Below, piece after piece: positions 13,663 through 22,660 of a DNA stretch of 64,000 nt. The DNA comes from an uncultured SAR86 cluster bacterium (GTDB lineage: Bacteria; Pseudomonadota; Gammaproteobacteria; Magnimaribacterales; AG-339-G14). The notes below the pieces were generated by a model. That model saw only the letters and a list, made by a program, of their open reading frames with translations. It was not told the origin of the DNA and made no database searches. Position 1 is the stretch's first letter. The number at the start of each line of letters is the position of its first letter. The stretch lies in contig CACMTR010000002.1 of NCBI GenBank assembly GCA_902616715.1, positions 124,001 through 188,000 of the forward strand. Direction: 5' to 3'. The position numbers and the translations under genes were made by a program.

Positions 13663-15009
13663 ATGAAAATTTATATTCTTGGCATCTGTGGAACCTTTAT
13701 GAGCGGGGTAGCTCAATTGGCAATCCAAAAAGGATTTCAGGTCTCTGGGTGCGATGAAAATATCTATCCTCCAATTAGTGACGTCTTAAAAGATCTTGGA
13801 GTAAAAATTGATAAGGGTTATTCAGAAAAATACTATTCTGAAAATACAGATTTATTCATTATTGGCAACGTGGTGAGTAGAGGAAACCCTTTGATGGAAA
13901 AAATTCTCAACGAAGATAAATCTTTTTCTTCGGGTCCAGAATTTTTATTTAATTATGTTTTAAAAGATAGACACGTCGTTTCAATTGCTGGAACTCATGG
14001 AAAAACTACCACCTCTGCAATGATCACAAAAATCTTATTAGATTTCGGTATTGATGCCGGATATTTAATTGCAGGAAAAGTTAAAGATTTTTCAAATTCA
14101 GCTGAATTAGGTAACGATAAGCTTTTTGTTATCGAATCGGATGAATACGACACTGCATTTTTTGATAAAAGATCAAAATTTATCCATTACAAACCATCTA
14201 CTTTGTTAATTAATAATTTGGAATTTGATCATGCTGATATTTTTAACAATTTGGATGATATACAAAAACAGTTTCATCATTTAATTAGATCATTACCTCA
14301 GAACGTAAAAGTTTTATTTCCTTTTGGAGATGACAATATACAAACTCTCTTAAAAAATGGTTTCTACTCAATAAAAGAGCCTTTTAATTTTGAATTTTCT
14401 GAAAAAGGGTGGTCCATGATAGTCAATGAAAATAAAACCTCTGATTTTAAGGTTTGTTTCAATGGAGAACTTGTAAACGAAATTTCATTAAAACTGATTG
14501 GTGAGCATAACTTGCGAAACGCTTTTGCTGCCTTTCTTACAGCCTTATCGTTAGGAGTAACACCTAATTCTATTAAAAATTCACTTTTAAATTTTAAAGG
14601 TGTTGCGAAGAGAATGGACCTTTTAGGAGAAAAAAACACAGTTTCAGTTTATGATGATTTTGCTCATCATCCGACAGCAATTAAACTTTCCTTAGAGGCA
14701 TTAAAGAAAGCTGATAGTTCAAGAAAAATTATTTGTCTCCTAGAGATGCGTTCAAACACTATGCTGTCAGGGTTTCATGATGAAAAAATTCCAGAAGCTG
14801 TATCGAATGCAGATGAGGTATACCTTTTTTCAAAAAATGAAACCCAAGCCAAAAAGATAATAAGCCAAGATCCTAAAATTAATTTTTGCGAATCTAAAGA
14901 GGAATTTTTAAAAATTTTGAGGAAAAAAAATTATCAGGAAACGAATATTATCTGTTTTTCTAATGGTTCTTTTGGTGGAATTCAATCAGAGATTTTTAAG
15001 AATTTATGA
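13663..15009 (+). CDS. mpl: UDP-N-acetylmuramate:L-alanyl-gamma-D-glutamyl-meso-diaminopimelate ligase
   Basis: MKIYILGICGTFMSGVAQLA, SIAGTHGKTTTSAMITKIL, DDFAHHPTAI. Confidence 0.9.
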   Translation: MKIYILGICGTFMSGVAQLAIQKGFQVSGCDENIYPPISDVLKDLGVKIDKGYSEKYYSENTDLFIIGNVVSRGNPLMEKILNEDKSFSSGPEFLFNYVLKDRHVVSIAGTHGKTTTSAMITKILLDFGIDAGYLIAGKVKDFSNSAELGNDKLFVIESDEYDTAFFDKRSKFIHYKPSTLLINNLEFDHADIFNNLDDIQKQFHHLIRSLPQNVKVLFPFGDDNIQTLLKNGFYSIKEPFNFEFSEKGWSMIVNENKTSDFKVCFNGELVNEISLKLIGEHNLRNAFAAFLTALSLGVTPNSIKNSLLNFKGVAKRMDLLGEKNTVSVYDDFAHHPTAIKLSLEALKKADSSRKIICLLEMRSNTMLSGFHDEKIPEAVSNADEVYLFSKNETQAKKIISQDPKINFCESKEEFLKILRKKNYQETNIICFSNGSFGGIQSEIFKNL

Positions 15010-15026
15010 AATTTCGACTATTTTTT

Positions 15027-15374
15027 TTATTCTTGTTCAGAAGTATTTTCGGTATCAGAAGAGCTTGAATCAGAACTTTCAGGAGATTCAGTTTCAACTT
15101 CAGTTGCTTGAGCTTTCTTAGTAGAAGCACCTTTTTTTGCAAATCTTTTCTTAAATCTATCGACTCTTCCTCCAGTATCAATAATTTTTTGTTTACCAGT
15201 ATAAAAAGGGTGGGAAGCAGATGAAACGTCAAGGGGGCAATATGGATAAGTTTTTCCATCTTCCCATTCTTTGGTTTGATCGGTTTTTAACGTTGATGGA
15301 ATCAAAAAGTACTCATCAACACTAGTGTCGTGAAAGAGAACCTCTCTGTATTCTGGATGAATTTCTTTTTTCAT
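15027..15374 (-). CDS. rpmE2: 50S ribosomal protein L31 type B with acidic/Ser-rich C-terminal tail
   Basis: [63 protein letters not shown]; no CxxC pairs. Confidence 0.92.
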   Translation of the reverse strand: MKKEIHPEYREVLFHDTSVDEYFLIPSTLKTDQTKEWEDGKTYPYCPLDVSSASHPFYTGKQKIIDTGGRVDRFKKRFAKKGASTKKAQATEVETESPESSDSSSSDTENTSEQE

Positions 15375-15432
15375 ATTCTAAAGTTTAGGCGCGAATAATA
15401 TCAGAACTTTTATTCTTGAAGAAACAAAATTT

Positions 15433-15903
15433 TTAAGAATTTTTAGATTGGTTTTTTTGTTTTTTTTCAGAAATGCTTACAACTTTCTTACTACCATAGA
15501 CCTCGGTATATTTTTTCCCATCAAGATAATAAAATCCTTTTGAAGATATATACCATTTAGATATTTCCCTTTTTTCAGAATCTGAAACCCAAGAAATATC
15601 ATTCAAAGACTCTTCTATATCGGTATGACTTCTTTCAGCATTAAAGATAGGAGGGCTTCCCTTCAATTTATGCGCTTTAGATAACCAAGCGTTCAGAAAA
15701 CGCCTTATGCCTCTTTTAGTTTTTCTTCTTGATGGGTTCGATTCACACCACTCAGCAGCAGCTCTGATTTCATGAATTACATTGCAATCTTTATATGTTC
15801 GGCTCCAAGCAATCACATCATTTTCTTCAATTTCAAAATAACTGCCATCTTTTAAAATAATTTCCATCGAACAAAGACTATCTATTATTTCTGGTAACAT
15901 CAA
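15433..15903 (-). CDS. Small protein with a phage-replication-associated RRKTKRGIRRFLNAWLSKA motif
   Basis: 156 aa; ESNPSRRKTKRGIRRFLNAWLSKA resembles a C-terminal motif of phage/primosomal proteins (recognised by eye). Confidence 0.55.
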   Translation of the reverse strand: MMLPEIIDSLCSMEIILKDGSYFEIEENDVIAWSRTYKDCNVIHEIRAAAEWCESNPSRRKTKRGIRRFLNAWLSKAHKLKGSPPIFNAERSHTDIEESLNDISWVSDSEKREISKWYISSKGFYYLDGKKYTEVYGSKKVVSISEKKQKNQSKNS

Positions 15904-15929
15904 ATTTAAGTTAATAACTTTATGGAGGA

Positions 15930-16310
15930 ATGATGTCTTATCAAAATGATGTAGAAGTTTTTATGAAAATAGGAAGTCAGCCAATTCAAAAAGAATTGAC
16001 CTTAGATACTGACGAAGCCAAGCTTTACATGAAATTAATTAGCGAAGAATATAAAGAAACTCTAGATGCTTTTAAAAACAATGATTTGATTGAATTAGCA
16101 GATGGACTTACCGATATGGTTTGGGTAATTATGGGGATGTGTAATAGTTGCGGCATTCAATTTGATAATGTTTGGAAAGAAGTCAGAGCATCAAACATGA
16201 GTAAATTTGTAGATGGAAAAGTAATAAAAAATGATTATGGAAAAATTATGAAGCCTAAGTCGTATTTCAAGCCAAATATAAAAAATGCTCTAGGCTTGGT
16301 CAAAACTTAG
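15930..16310 (+). CDS. MazG-like / phosphoribosyl-ATP pyrophosphohydrolase-like nucleotide pyrophosphohydrolase
   Basis: 126 aa; NDVEVFMKIGSQPIQKE, LISEEYKETLDAF, ELADGLTDMVWVIMG, VRASNMSKFVDGK, KPKSYFKPN. Confidence 0.75.
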   Translation: MMSYQNDVEVFMKIGSQPIQKELTLDTDEAKLYMKLISEEYKETLDAFKNNDLIELADGLTDMVWVIMGMCNSCGIQFDNVWKEVRASNMSKFVDGKVIKNDYGKIMKPKSYFKPNIKNALGLVKT

Positions 16311-16377
16311 AAAAAATTGATAGAATAATTCGAATTAAATAATTCAAAGTAAAATTTATAAGTTTTAGGAGAAAAAA

Positions 16378-17556
16378 ATGGGTAATGCATATATCGTAGG
16401 TGCGGTCAGAACACCAGGCGGGAAAAAAGACGGAAAATTAAAAAATTGGCATCCTTCAGATTTAGGGGCATTGGTCCTTGATGAGCTAGTTGAAAGAACA
16501 GGTGCAAAAGGAGAAATGATTGATGACGTTATCTTTGGATGTGTAAGTCAGTCAGGCGCGCAAGCCGGAAACGTAGCTAGAAATGCTGTCTTAAGCTCAA
16601 AGCTTCCAGAATCTGTGCCAGGAACTTCAGTTGATAGACAATGCGGTTCGTCACAGCAAGCGATACATTTTGCAGCTCAAGCCGTTATGTCTGAAACTCA
16701 AGATATTGTAATTGCAGGTGGTGTAGAGGTCATGAGTCAAGTGCCCATTGGATCTAATATAATTGATAGCTTTAAAGAAGGACATGGTCAGCCATTCAAT
16801 GGCAAGGGTATGACAGCTAGATATCCAGGTGTTCAATTCAGTCAATTTGCTGGCGCTGAGATGATGGCTGAAAGATGGAATTTTTCTAGGGAAGATTTAG
16901 ATGCATTTGCATATTCAAGTCATCAAAAAGCTATTACTGCAACTGAGTCGGGATACTTTGATAAAGAGATTGTTCCTGTTGAAGGAGATTTACCATCTGG
17001 AGAAAAAGAAATTGTTTCTATTGATGAAGGCATTCGTTTCGATGCTTCTTTAGAGAGCTTATCCGGCTTAAAAACTCTATCTGAAAATGGAGTTCTGACA
17101 GCAGGTAGCTCTAGTCAAATTTGTGATGGAGCGGCAGCGATTATGATCGTTAATGATGCTGGCTTAGAAAAGTTAGGCATAAAACCAAGGGCAAAAATTG
17201 TTTCTTTAGCTTTGGCAGGGGATGACCCAGTGATTATGTTGACTGGACCTATTCCTGCTTCTAAAACTGTATTGGATAAAGCCGATTTATCAATTGACGA
17301 TATAGATATTTACGAAGTGAACGAGGCTTTTGCTCCAGTTCCATTAGCATGGGCGCATGAGTTAAAAGCAAATAAAGAAAAACTTAATGTGAATGGAGGG
17401 GCTATGGCTCTCGGTCATCCTCTCGGAGGAACTGGTGCAAAGCTGATGACAACTTTATTACATGAATTAGAAAGGAGACAAGGGAAATACGGTTTACAGG
17501 CAATTTGCGAAGGAGGAGGAACAGCTAACGCAATGATTATCGAAAGATTAAGTTAA
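16378..17556 (+). CDS. Thiolase family protein (acetyl-CoA C-acyltransferase)
   Basis: SVDRQCGSSQQAIHFAAQAV, NVNGGAMALGHPLGGTGA, AICEGGGTANA; SD ggag. Confidence 0.92.
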   Translation: MGNAYIVGAVRTPGGKKDGKLKNWHPSDLGALVLDELVERTGAKGEMIDDVIFGCVSQSGAQAGNVARNAVLSSKLPESVPGTSVDRQCGSSQQAIHFAAQAVMSETQDIVIAGGVEVMSQVPIGSNIIDSFKEGHGQPFNGKGMTARYPGVQFSQFAGAEMMAERWNFSREDLDAFAYSSHQKAITATESGYFDKEIVPVEGDLPSGEKEIVSIDEGIRFDASLESLSGLKTLSENGVLTAGSSSQICDGAAAIMIVNDAGLEKLGIKPRAKIVSLALAGDDPVIMLTGPIPASKTVLDKADLSIDDIDIYEVNEAFAPVPLAWAHELKANKEKLNVNGGAMALGHPLGGTGAKLMTTLLHELERRQGKYGLQAICEGGGTANAMIIERLS

Positions 17557-17569
17557 AGCTCAAGATTTT

Positions 17570-17959
17570 ATGAAAGTTTTATCTGAGTCAAAAGTTTTCA
17601 ATTGCTCAGCAAAAACTCTTTGGGACATTTTATCTGATATTTCAAGGTGCGATTGGGTTCCAAGTGTAGATGAAATTACTCTTGAAGGAGTTTCTAGAGT
17701 TTTTGAAATGGAAGGCATTGGAAAAGTCCGTGAAAATATATTGTCGCTGGATAATGAAAACATGAAATTGCAATATTCTGCAGTAGAGACGCCTAATCCA
17801 ATCGAACATCACCTAGCAACAATGCAGGTAGTTGAATTAGATTCTGAAAATTGTGAGCTGAATTGGACAACAGAAATTGATCCGGAGATTTTTTCTGAAG
17901 CTGTTCATCACGGAATGCTAATCTCCATTAAGGGTTTAGAAGAAGTTATTTCTGATTAA
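17570..17959 (+). CDS. SRPBCC family protein (polyketide cyclase-like)
   Basis: MKVLSESKVFNCSAKTLWDILSDISRCDWVPSVDE. Confidence 0.75.
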   Translation: MKVLSESKVFNCSAKTLWDILSDISRCDWVPSVDEITLEGVSRVFEMEGIGKVRENILSLDNENMKLQYSAVETPNPIEHHLATMQVVELDSENCELNWTTEIDPEIFSEAVHHGMLISIKGLEEVISD

Positions 17960-17971
17960 AGAATTTCTTAA

Positions 17972-18424
17972 TTAGCTAAAGTAGTCTCTTAAAACCAATT
18001 CTCTTGAATTTTCATTTAAATGATTTAAGCAAATCTCCATATCGCATTCCTTAAAAAATCCATCTCCTCTCTCTGGCCATTCAATAAATATAATACTGTC
18101 AGATTCATTTGAATATTCTTCAATACCCAAAACTTCTAATTCCTTTCTACTCTCAATTCTATACAAATCCATGTGATATATTTTTTTTTTACCAATCAAG
18201 TAAGGCTCCACAATAGTAAAGGTTGGGCTCGTAACTGATTCTGATAAGCCATAAACCTTAAGGATTTCTTTAACAAGAGTAGTTTTACCTGTTCCAAGGT
18301 CCCCCTTTAAAAAAATTATTTTGGCTGTATTCTTAGAAATTAAATTTATCTTATGAGCAATTTCTGAAGCAATTTTTTTAGTTTCCTCGAGGGAATTAAG
18401 TATTAATTTTTTGTCATTACTCAT
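17972..18424 (-). CDS. tsaE: tRNA threonylcarbamoyladenosine biosynthesis ATPase TsaE
   Basis: FLKGDLGTGKTTLVKEILKVYG, SPTFTIVEPY, HMDLYRIE, FIEWPERGDG. Start chosen at MSNDKK, overlapping the nnrD stop by ATGAGTAA. Confidence 0.9.
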   Translation of the reverse strand: MSNDKKLILNSLEETKKIASEIAHKINLISKNTAKIIFLKGDLGTGKTTLVKEILKVYGLSESVTSPTFTIVEPYLIGKKKIYHMDLYRIESRKELEVLGIEEYSNESDSIIFIEWPERGDGFFKECDMEICLNHLNENSRELVLRDYFS

Positions 18425-19256
18425 TAATAACTCTCGCAAAAAGATCAATAATATCTGTTGGTAAAAGTGATTGTTGATTATTTTTTTTTGAATAAATATC
18501 TCCCGCACGAGCATGTAAATCCACTCCAAGACAAGCTGCCTCAAATAAACTAAGTTTTTGAGCGATTAAACCACTTATCATTCCGCTCAATACGTCTCCC
18601 ATTCCTGCTGTGGCCATGCCAGGATTTCCCTTATCACAGATATATATTTTATCTTCCTTGCAAATTAGGGTTTCGTGACTTTTTAATACAACTACCGAGT
18701 TATATTTATTTGATATTCTTTTAGCTGTAGATACCTTATTTTTCTTAACTTTTTCTACAGATGTATTCAATAGTCTGGCTGCCTCACCTAAATGAGGAGT
18801 TAAAACAATTTTTTTTGGGAGTGGTAGTTTTTTTGAAAATTCTGGAAGTAAATTTAATCCATCTGCATCGATTAATATTGGGGTTTTATTTTTATGAGAG
18901 TTCTCTAGAGACTTGTAAATCATCTGTTCGCTCCAGTAATCTCTTCCTAATCCCGGACCTAAACAAATTACAGTGGGAAAATCTAAATAATTTTCCAAAG
19001 ATTGACCACTATCGACTGGTTTTGTCATAACTTCTGGAGCAAAACTAAGCGCCGCTTGTAAATGTTCAGATCGTGTTGCCAGAGAGACAAGACCTGCACC
19101 AATTTTTATCGCAGCTTTCGACGAAAGCAAAGCTGCTCCTCCAAATCCAATATTCCCGGCAACTACTAACACGTGACCAAAGTCACCCTTATGGGATTCG
19201 GAATTTCTTAATAATTTTCTTAATAATTTTTTAGTTTCTATGGTAATTGGGTTCAT
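18417..19256 (-). CDS. nnrD: ADP-dependent NAD(P)H-hydrate dehydratase domain protein
   Basis: GDFGHVLVVAGNIGFGGAALLSSKAAIKIGAGLVSLAT, KGNPGMATAGMGDVLSGMI; the epimerase (NnrE) domain is absent. Confidence 0.88.
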   Translation of the reverse strand: MNPITIETKKLLRKLLRNSESHKGDFGHVLVVAGNIGFGGAALLSSKAAIKIGAGLVSLATRSEHLQAALSFAPEVMTKPVDSGQSLENYLDFPTVICLGPGLGRDYWSEQMIYKSLENSHKNKTPILIDADGLNLLPEFSKKLPLPKKIVLTPHLGEAARLLNTSVEKVKKNKVSTAKRISNKYNSVVVLKSHETLICKEDKIYICDKGNPGMATAGMGDVLSGMISGLIAQKLSLFEAACLGVDLHARAGDIYSKKNNQQSLLPTDIIDLFARVINE

Positions 19257-19361
19257 AAAAATTTTTCTCTTAAAATTAAAATTTCTTCTATCTTCTCATT
19301 GCTAAAAGCCCTAGGAAAGATATAGAGTATGTAGATTAAATTATTTTTAAAGGAGAAGAAA

Positions 19362-20339
19362 ATGATCAAAACAAAAATAACGGAAATGTTTGGAATTGAA
19401 CATCCAATAATTCAGGGAGGAATGCATTATGTTGGATTTGCTGAAATGGCTTCTGCTGTAGCTAATGCAGGAGGATTAGGAATAATTACAGGTTTAACTC
19501 AAAAAACTCCAGACGATTTAGCTAATGAAATTGCTAAATGTCACGATATGACTGATAAACCCTTTGGAGTTAACTTAACTTTCCTTCCAGGATTTCAAGA
19601 GCCAGATTATCCAGGATATATCGAAGCAATAATTAAAGGAGGAGTGAGAATAGTTGAAACTGCTGGAAGAAGTCCTGAAGCCTACATGCCTGATCTGAAA
19701 GGCGCAGGAATTAAAGTGATTCATAAATGCACTTCAGTTAGGCATTCTCTAAAAGCCGAAAAAATTGGTTGCGATGCTGTGAGCGTTGATGGATTTGAGT
19801 GTGGCGGACATCCGGGAGAAGACGATATACCAAATATGATTCTTCTTCCAAGAGCTGCAGAAGAGTTGTCTATTCCTTTTGTAGCGTCTGGCGGTATGGG
19901 AAATGGTCAACAACTTGCCGCTGCTTTATCTATGGGAGCAGATGGCATCAACATGGGAACTAGATTTATTGCAACTAAGGAAGCACCTGTGCATGATAAT
20001 GTTAAAGAAGCTTTAGTGGCTGCATCTGAACTTGATACCGAACTAATTATGAGACCATTAAGAAATACCGAAAGGGTTTTATCAAATGGCGCTGTATCTA
20101 AAATCCTTGAAAAAGAAAAAGCTCTTGGCGATGACATTCAAATTACAGACATCATAGATGAAGTAGCAGGTGTGTATCCTAAGATAATGCAAGAAGGTAC
20201 CATGGATGCTGGAGCATGGAGTTGTGGGATGGTTGCTGGATTAATTCATGATGTCCCTACTTGTAAAGAGTTGGTCGAAAGAATAGTTTCTGATGCAGAA
20301 GAAATTATTAAAAGCAGACTTTCTCAATTTGTTGCTTAA
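19362..20339 (+). CDS. Nitronate monooxygenase / 2-nitropropane dioxygenase family
   Basis: MFGIEHPIIQGGMHYVGFAEMASAVANAGGLGIITG, DGFECGGHPGE, ASGGMGNGQQLAAALSMGADGINMGTRF. Confidence 0.88.
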   Translation: MIKTKITEMFGIEHPIIQGGMHYVGFAEMASAVANAGGLGIITGLTQKTPDDLANEIAKCHDMTDKPFGVNLTFLPGFQEPDYPGYIEAIIKGGVRIVETAGRSPEAYMPDLKGAGIKVIHKCTSVRHSLKAEKIGCDAVSVDGFECGGHPGEDDIPNMILLPRAAEELSIPFVASGGMGNGQQLAAALSMGADGINMGTRFIATKEAPVHDNVKEALVAASELDTELIMRPLRNTERVLSNGAVSKILEKEKALGDDIQITDIIDEVAGVYPKIMQEGTMDAGAWSCGMVAGLIHDVPTCKELVERIVSDAEEIIKSRLSQFVA

Positions 20340-20344
20340 AAGGA

Positions 20345-21220
20345 ATGACCGATAAACCAGGTTCAAAGCCTCCTTTTCCAGAGAATTTAGAAAATTCTAT
20401 AAATTTTAAGAAAGGAGGTCCTGGAGATGAGCCATCTTCTCCTAGACCTGCTGCTACGGTACTTTTAGTTCGTGCACCAAAAGAACAAGTTGAAGTTTTT
20501 ATGATTCAAAGAAATGCTAAAACAAATTTTGGTAATGCATGGGTTTTTCCTGGAGGTAAATTGGACGAAGTCGATGGAATCGATGAAGCCAATGATTTTT
20601 GCTTTGGGTTAACAGACGAAATGGCTTCTCAAATACTAGGTTTAGAAAAAGGTGGTTTAAATTATTGGGTTGCTTGCATTAGAGAATGTTTCGAAGAGTG
20701 TGGAGTACTACTAGCTTATAGGGAAAATGGAGATTTATTCGATAATCCAAACGAAGACGAATCAGAAACTTTAAGTAAATATAGAGATTTACTAAACCAA
20801 GGAGAGCCGGTTTTATATGAGCTTTGTAAAGAGATGAATTTGAGATTGGCAGTAGACAGACTTGCTTACATATCCCATTGGGTAACGCCGAAGTTTGAAA
20901 TGAAGCGCTATAGTACAAGGTTTTTTATCGCTTTAGCACCCGAACATCAGACAGCTGAGCATGATGGAGGTGAAGGAGTTAAAAGCACTTGGATTTCTCC
21001 CGAAAGTGCCTTAGAAAAAGGCAAAACAGGAGATTTCCCTATTATTTTACCTACGATAAAAAATTTGGAATCCATTGAGGGTTTTACAAATACCCAAGAA
21101 TTAATGGAAACAAAAGTAAAGTTTCAAAACGAAGTTTCATGTATCGAGCCAAAATTTTTTATGCAAGATGGAAAAATGATTGGATTGCTTCCTGGAGATA
21201 AGGGCTATGAAGATCACTGA
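20345..21220 (+). CDS. NUDIX hydrolase (NUDT7/19-like)
   Basis: FGNAWVFPGGKLDE ... ACIRECFEECGVLLA Nudix box. Confidence 0.82.
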   Translation: MTDKPGSKPPFPENLENSINFKKGGPGDEPSSPRPAATVLLVRAPKEQVEVFMIQRNAKTNFGNAWVFPGGKLDEVDGIDEANDFCFGLTDEMASQILGLEKGGLNYWVACIRECFEECGVLLAYRENGDLFDNPNEDESETLSKYRDLLNQGEPVLYELCKEMNLRLAVDRLAYISHWVTPKFEMKRYSTRFFIALAPEHQTAEHDGGEGVKSTWISPESALEKGKTGDFPIILPTIKNLESIEGFTNTQELMETKVKFQNEVSCIEPKFFMQDGKMIGLLPGDKGYEDH

Positions 21221-22022
21221 GTTATCTCCTCTAGTGAGAAGAATTACTGCAGATAATTCTGGAGTTTTTACTGGCCCAGGAACAAATACTTATTTAATTG
21301 GGCATGATGAAATAACTGTAATTGATCCAGGCCCAGCTTCAAAAGAGCATATAGAAAACATAGCTAAAATTTGTGGGGAGGATATTGTACAAATTTTGGT
21401 AACCCATACTCATAACGATCATTCGCCTGGAGCAAAATTACTTCATCAAAGGACCGCTGCACCAGTGAGGGGCATGAAAGCATTGCACAGTGAAATGCAG
21501 GATCCAACCTTTAAGCCACAAACTATTCTTAAAGACGGAGATGTAATAGAACAGGTGGATTACAATTTAAGAGTTATCCATACCCCAGGTCACGCATCAA
21601 ATCACTTGTGTTATTTTCTTGAAGAGGAGAAAACGATCTTTACTGGTGATCATATAATGGACGGCTCAACTGTAGTAATAGCTCCACCTGATGGAAGCAT
21701 GAGTCAATATCTTCAATCATTGAAAATTCTTAAGGACGAAGATATCAAATATATTGCTCCGGGACATGGCGATTTGATGGAAAATCCTCATGCAGTAGTG
21801 GATTGGATCATAAGTCATAGGATGTTTCGAGAAAAAAAAGTAATCGATGCAATTACAGAGTTGAATAGGGCTTCTTTAGAAGCTTTACTTGAAAAAGTTT
21901 ACGATGACGTTGATCCTAAACTTCTCAGCATAGCTAAATATTCTCTTCAAGCGCATTTAATCAAACTAGTTGAAGAAAAAAGAGTTGTGCAAGATGAATC
22001 AGAATTTGTTTGGAAACATTAG
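21207..22022 (+). CDS. MBL-fold metallohydrolase (LACTB2-like)
   Basis: THTHNDHSPGAKLL, HTPGHASNHLCYFLEEEKTIFTGDHIM; start set at 21207 (MKITELS) rather than 21180. Confidence 0.87.
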   Translation: MKITELSPLVRRITADNSGVFTGPGTNTYLIGHDEITVIDPGPASKEHIENIAKICGEDIVQILVTHTHNDHSPGAKLLHQRTAAPVRGMKALHSEMQDPTFKPQTILKDGDVIEQVDYNLRVIHTPGHASNHLCYFLEEEKTIFTGDHIMDGSTVVIAPPDGSMSQYLQSLKILKDEDIKYIAPGHGDLMENPHAVVDWIISHRMFREKKVIDAITELNRASLEALLEKVYDDVDPKLLSIAKYSLQAHLIKLVEEKRVVQDESEFVWKH

Positions 22023-22660
22023 CCTAAATCAAGCTTGATCCCACATCCACCATGCCCGCAGTAGCCTCCTGGATTTTTTGCCAAATATTGCTGATGATAT
22101 TCTTCAGCGAAAAAGAAGTTTTTTATTTCTTTTATTTCAGTAGTAATTGGCTTGAAGCCATTCTCAGCTAAAATTATTTCATAGGCTTTTTTTGTTTCTT
22201 GGGCTAGTTTCAGTTGTTTTTCATTGGTTACATATAAACCAGATCTGTATTGTGTTCCAATATCATACCCTTGTCGCATTCCCTGAGTTGGATCATGATT
22301 CTCCCAAAAAGCTTTAAGTAGAATAGAAAAATCTATTTCATTTGGATCAAAAATAACTTCTACAATTTCATTATGAGCTGTTCGCCCAGAGCAGACCTCT
22401 TCGTATGTTGGATTTTTTGTGAAACCATCCCCATAACCAACCGAAGTAAATAAAACTCCTTTGATCTCCCACATATATTTTTCAGCTCCCCAAAAACAAC
22501 CCATGCCAAAATAAACTTTTTCAAAAATTGAACTATTTATTGGATATATGTTTTTGTTTACAAAATGAGATGATGGTTCAAAGATTTTTTCTTCTCTTCC
22601 AACAAGCGCATCATGTTCTTTTGGTAATTCTGTTTTAGTAAGAAAAGATAAAAGTGACAT
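22019..22660 (-). CDS. msrA: Peptide methionine sulfoxide reductase
   Basis: VYFGMGCFWGAEKYMWEIKGVLFTSVGYGDG, HDPTQGMRQGYDIGTQYRS. Confidence 0.93.
   Translation of the reverse strand: MSLLSFLTKTELPKEHDALVGREEKIFEPSSHFVNKNIYPINSSIFEKVYFGMGCFWGAEKYMWEIKGVLFTSVGYGDGFTKNPTYEEVCSGRTAHNEIVEVIFDPNEIDFSILLKAFWENHDPTQGMRQGYDIGTQYRSGLYVTNEKQLKLAQETKKAYEIILAENGFKPITTEIKEIKNFFFAEEYHQQYLAKNPGGYCGHGGCGIKLDLG

Noticed and set aside
14996-15259. ORF 14996-15259 (87 aa, Leu/Lys-rich)
   Set aside because: Out-of-frame reading of the rpmE2 gene on the same strand; low-complexity product.
19205-19235. Short tandem repeat (TTCTTAATAATTT-like) at the nnrD 5' end
   Set aside because: Two imperfect copies encoding LLRKLLRN; unlikely to be meaningful.
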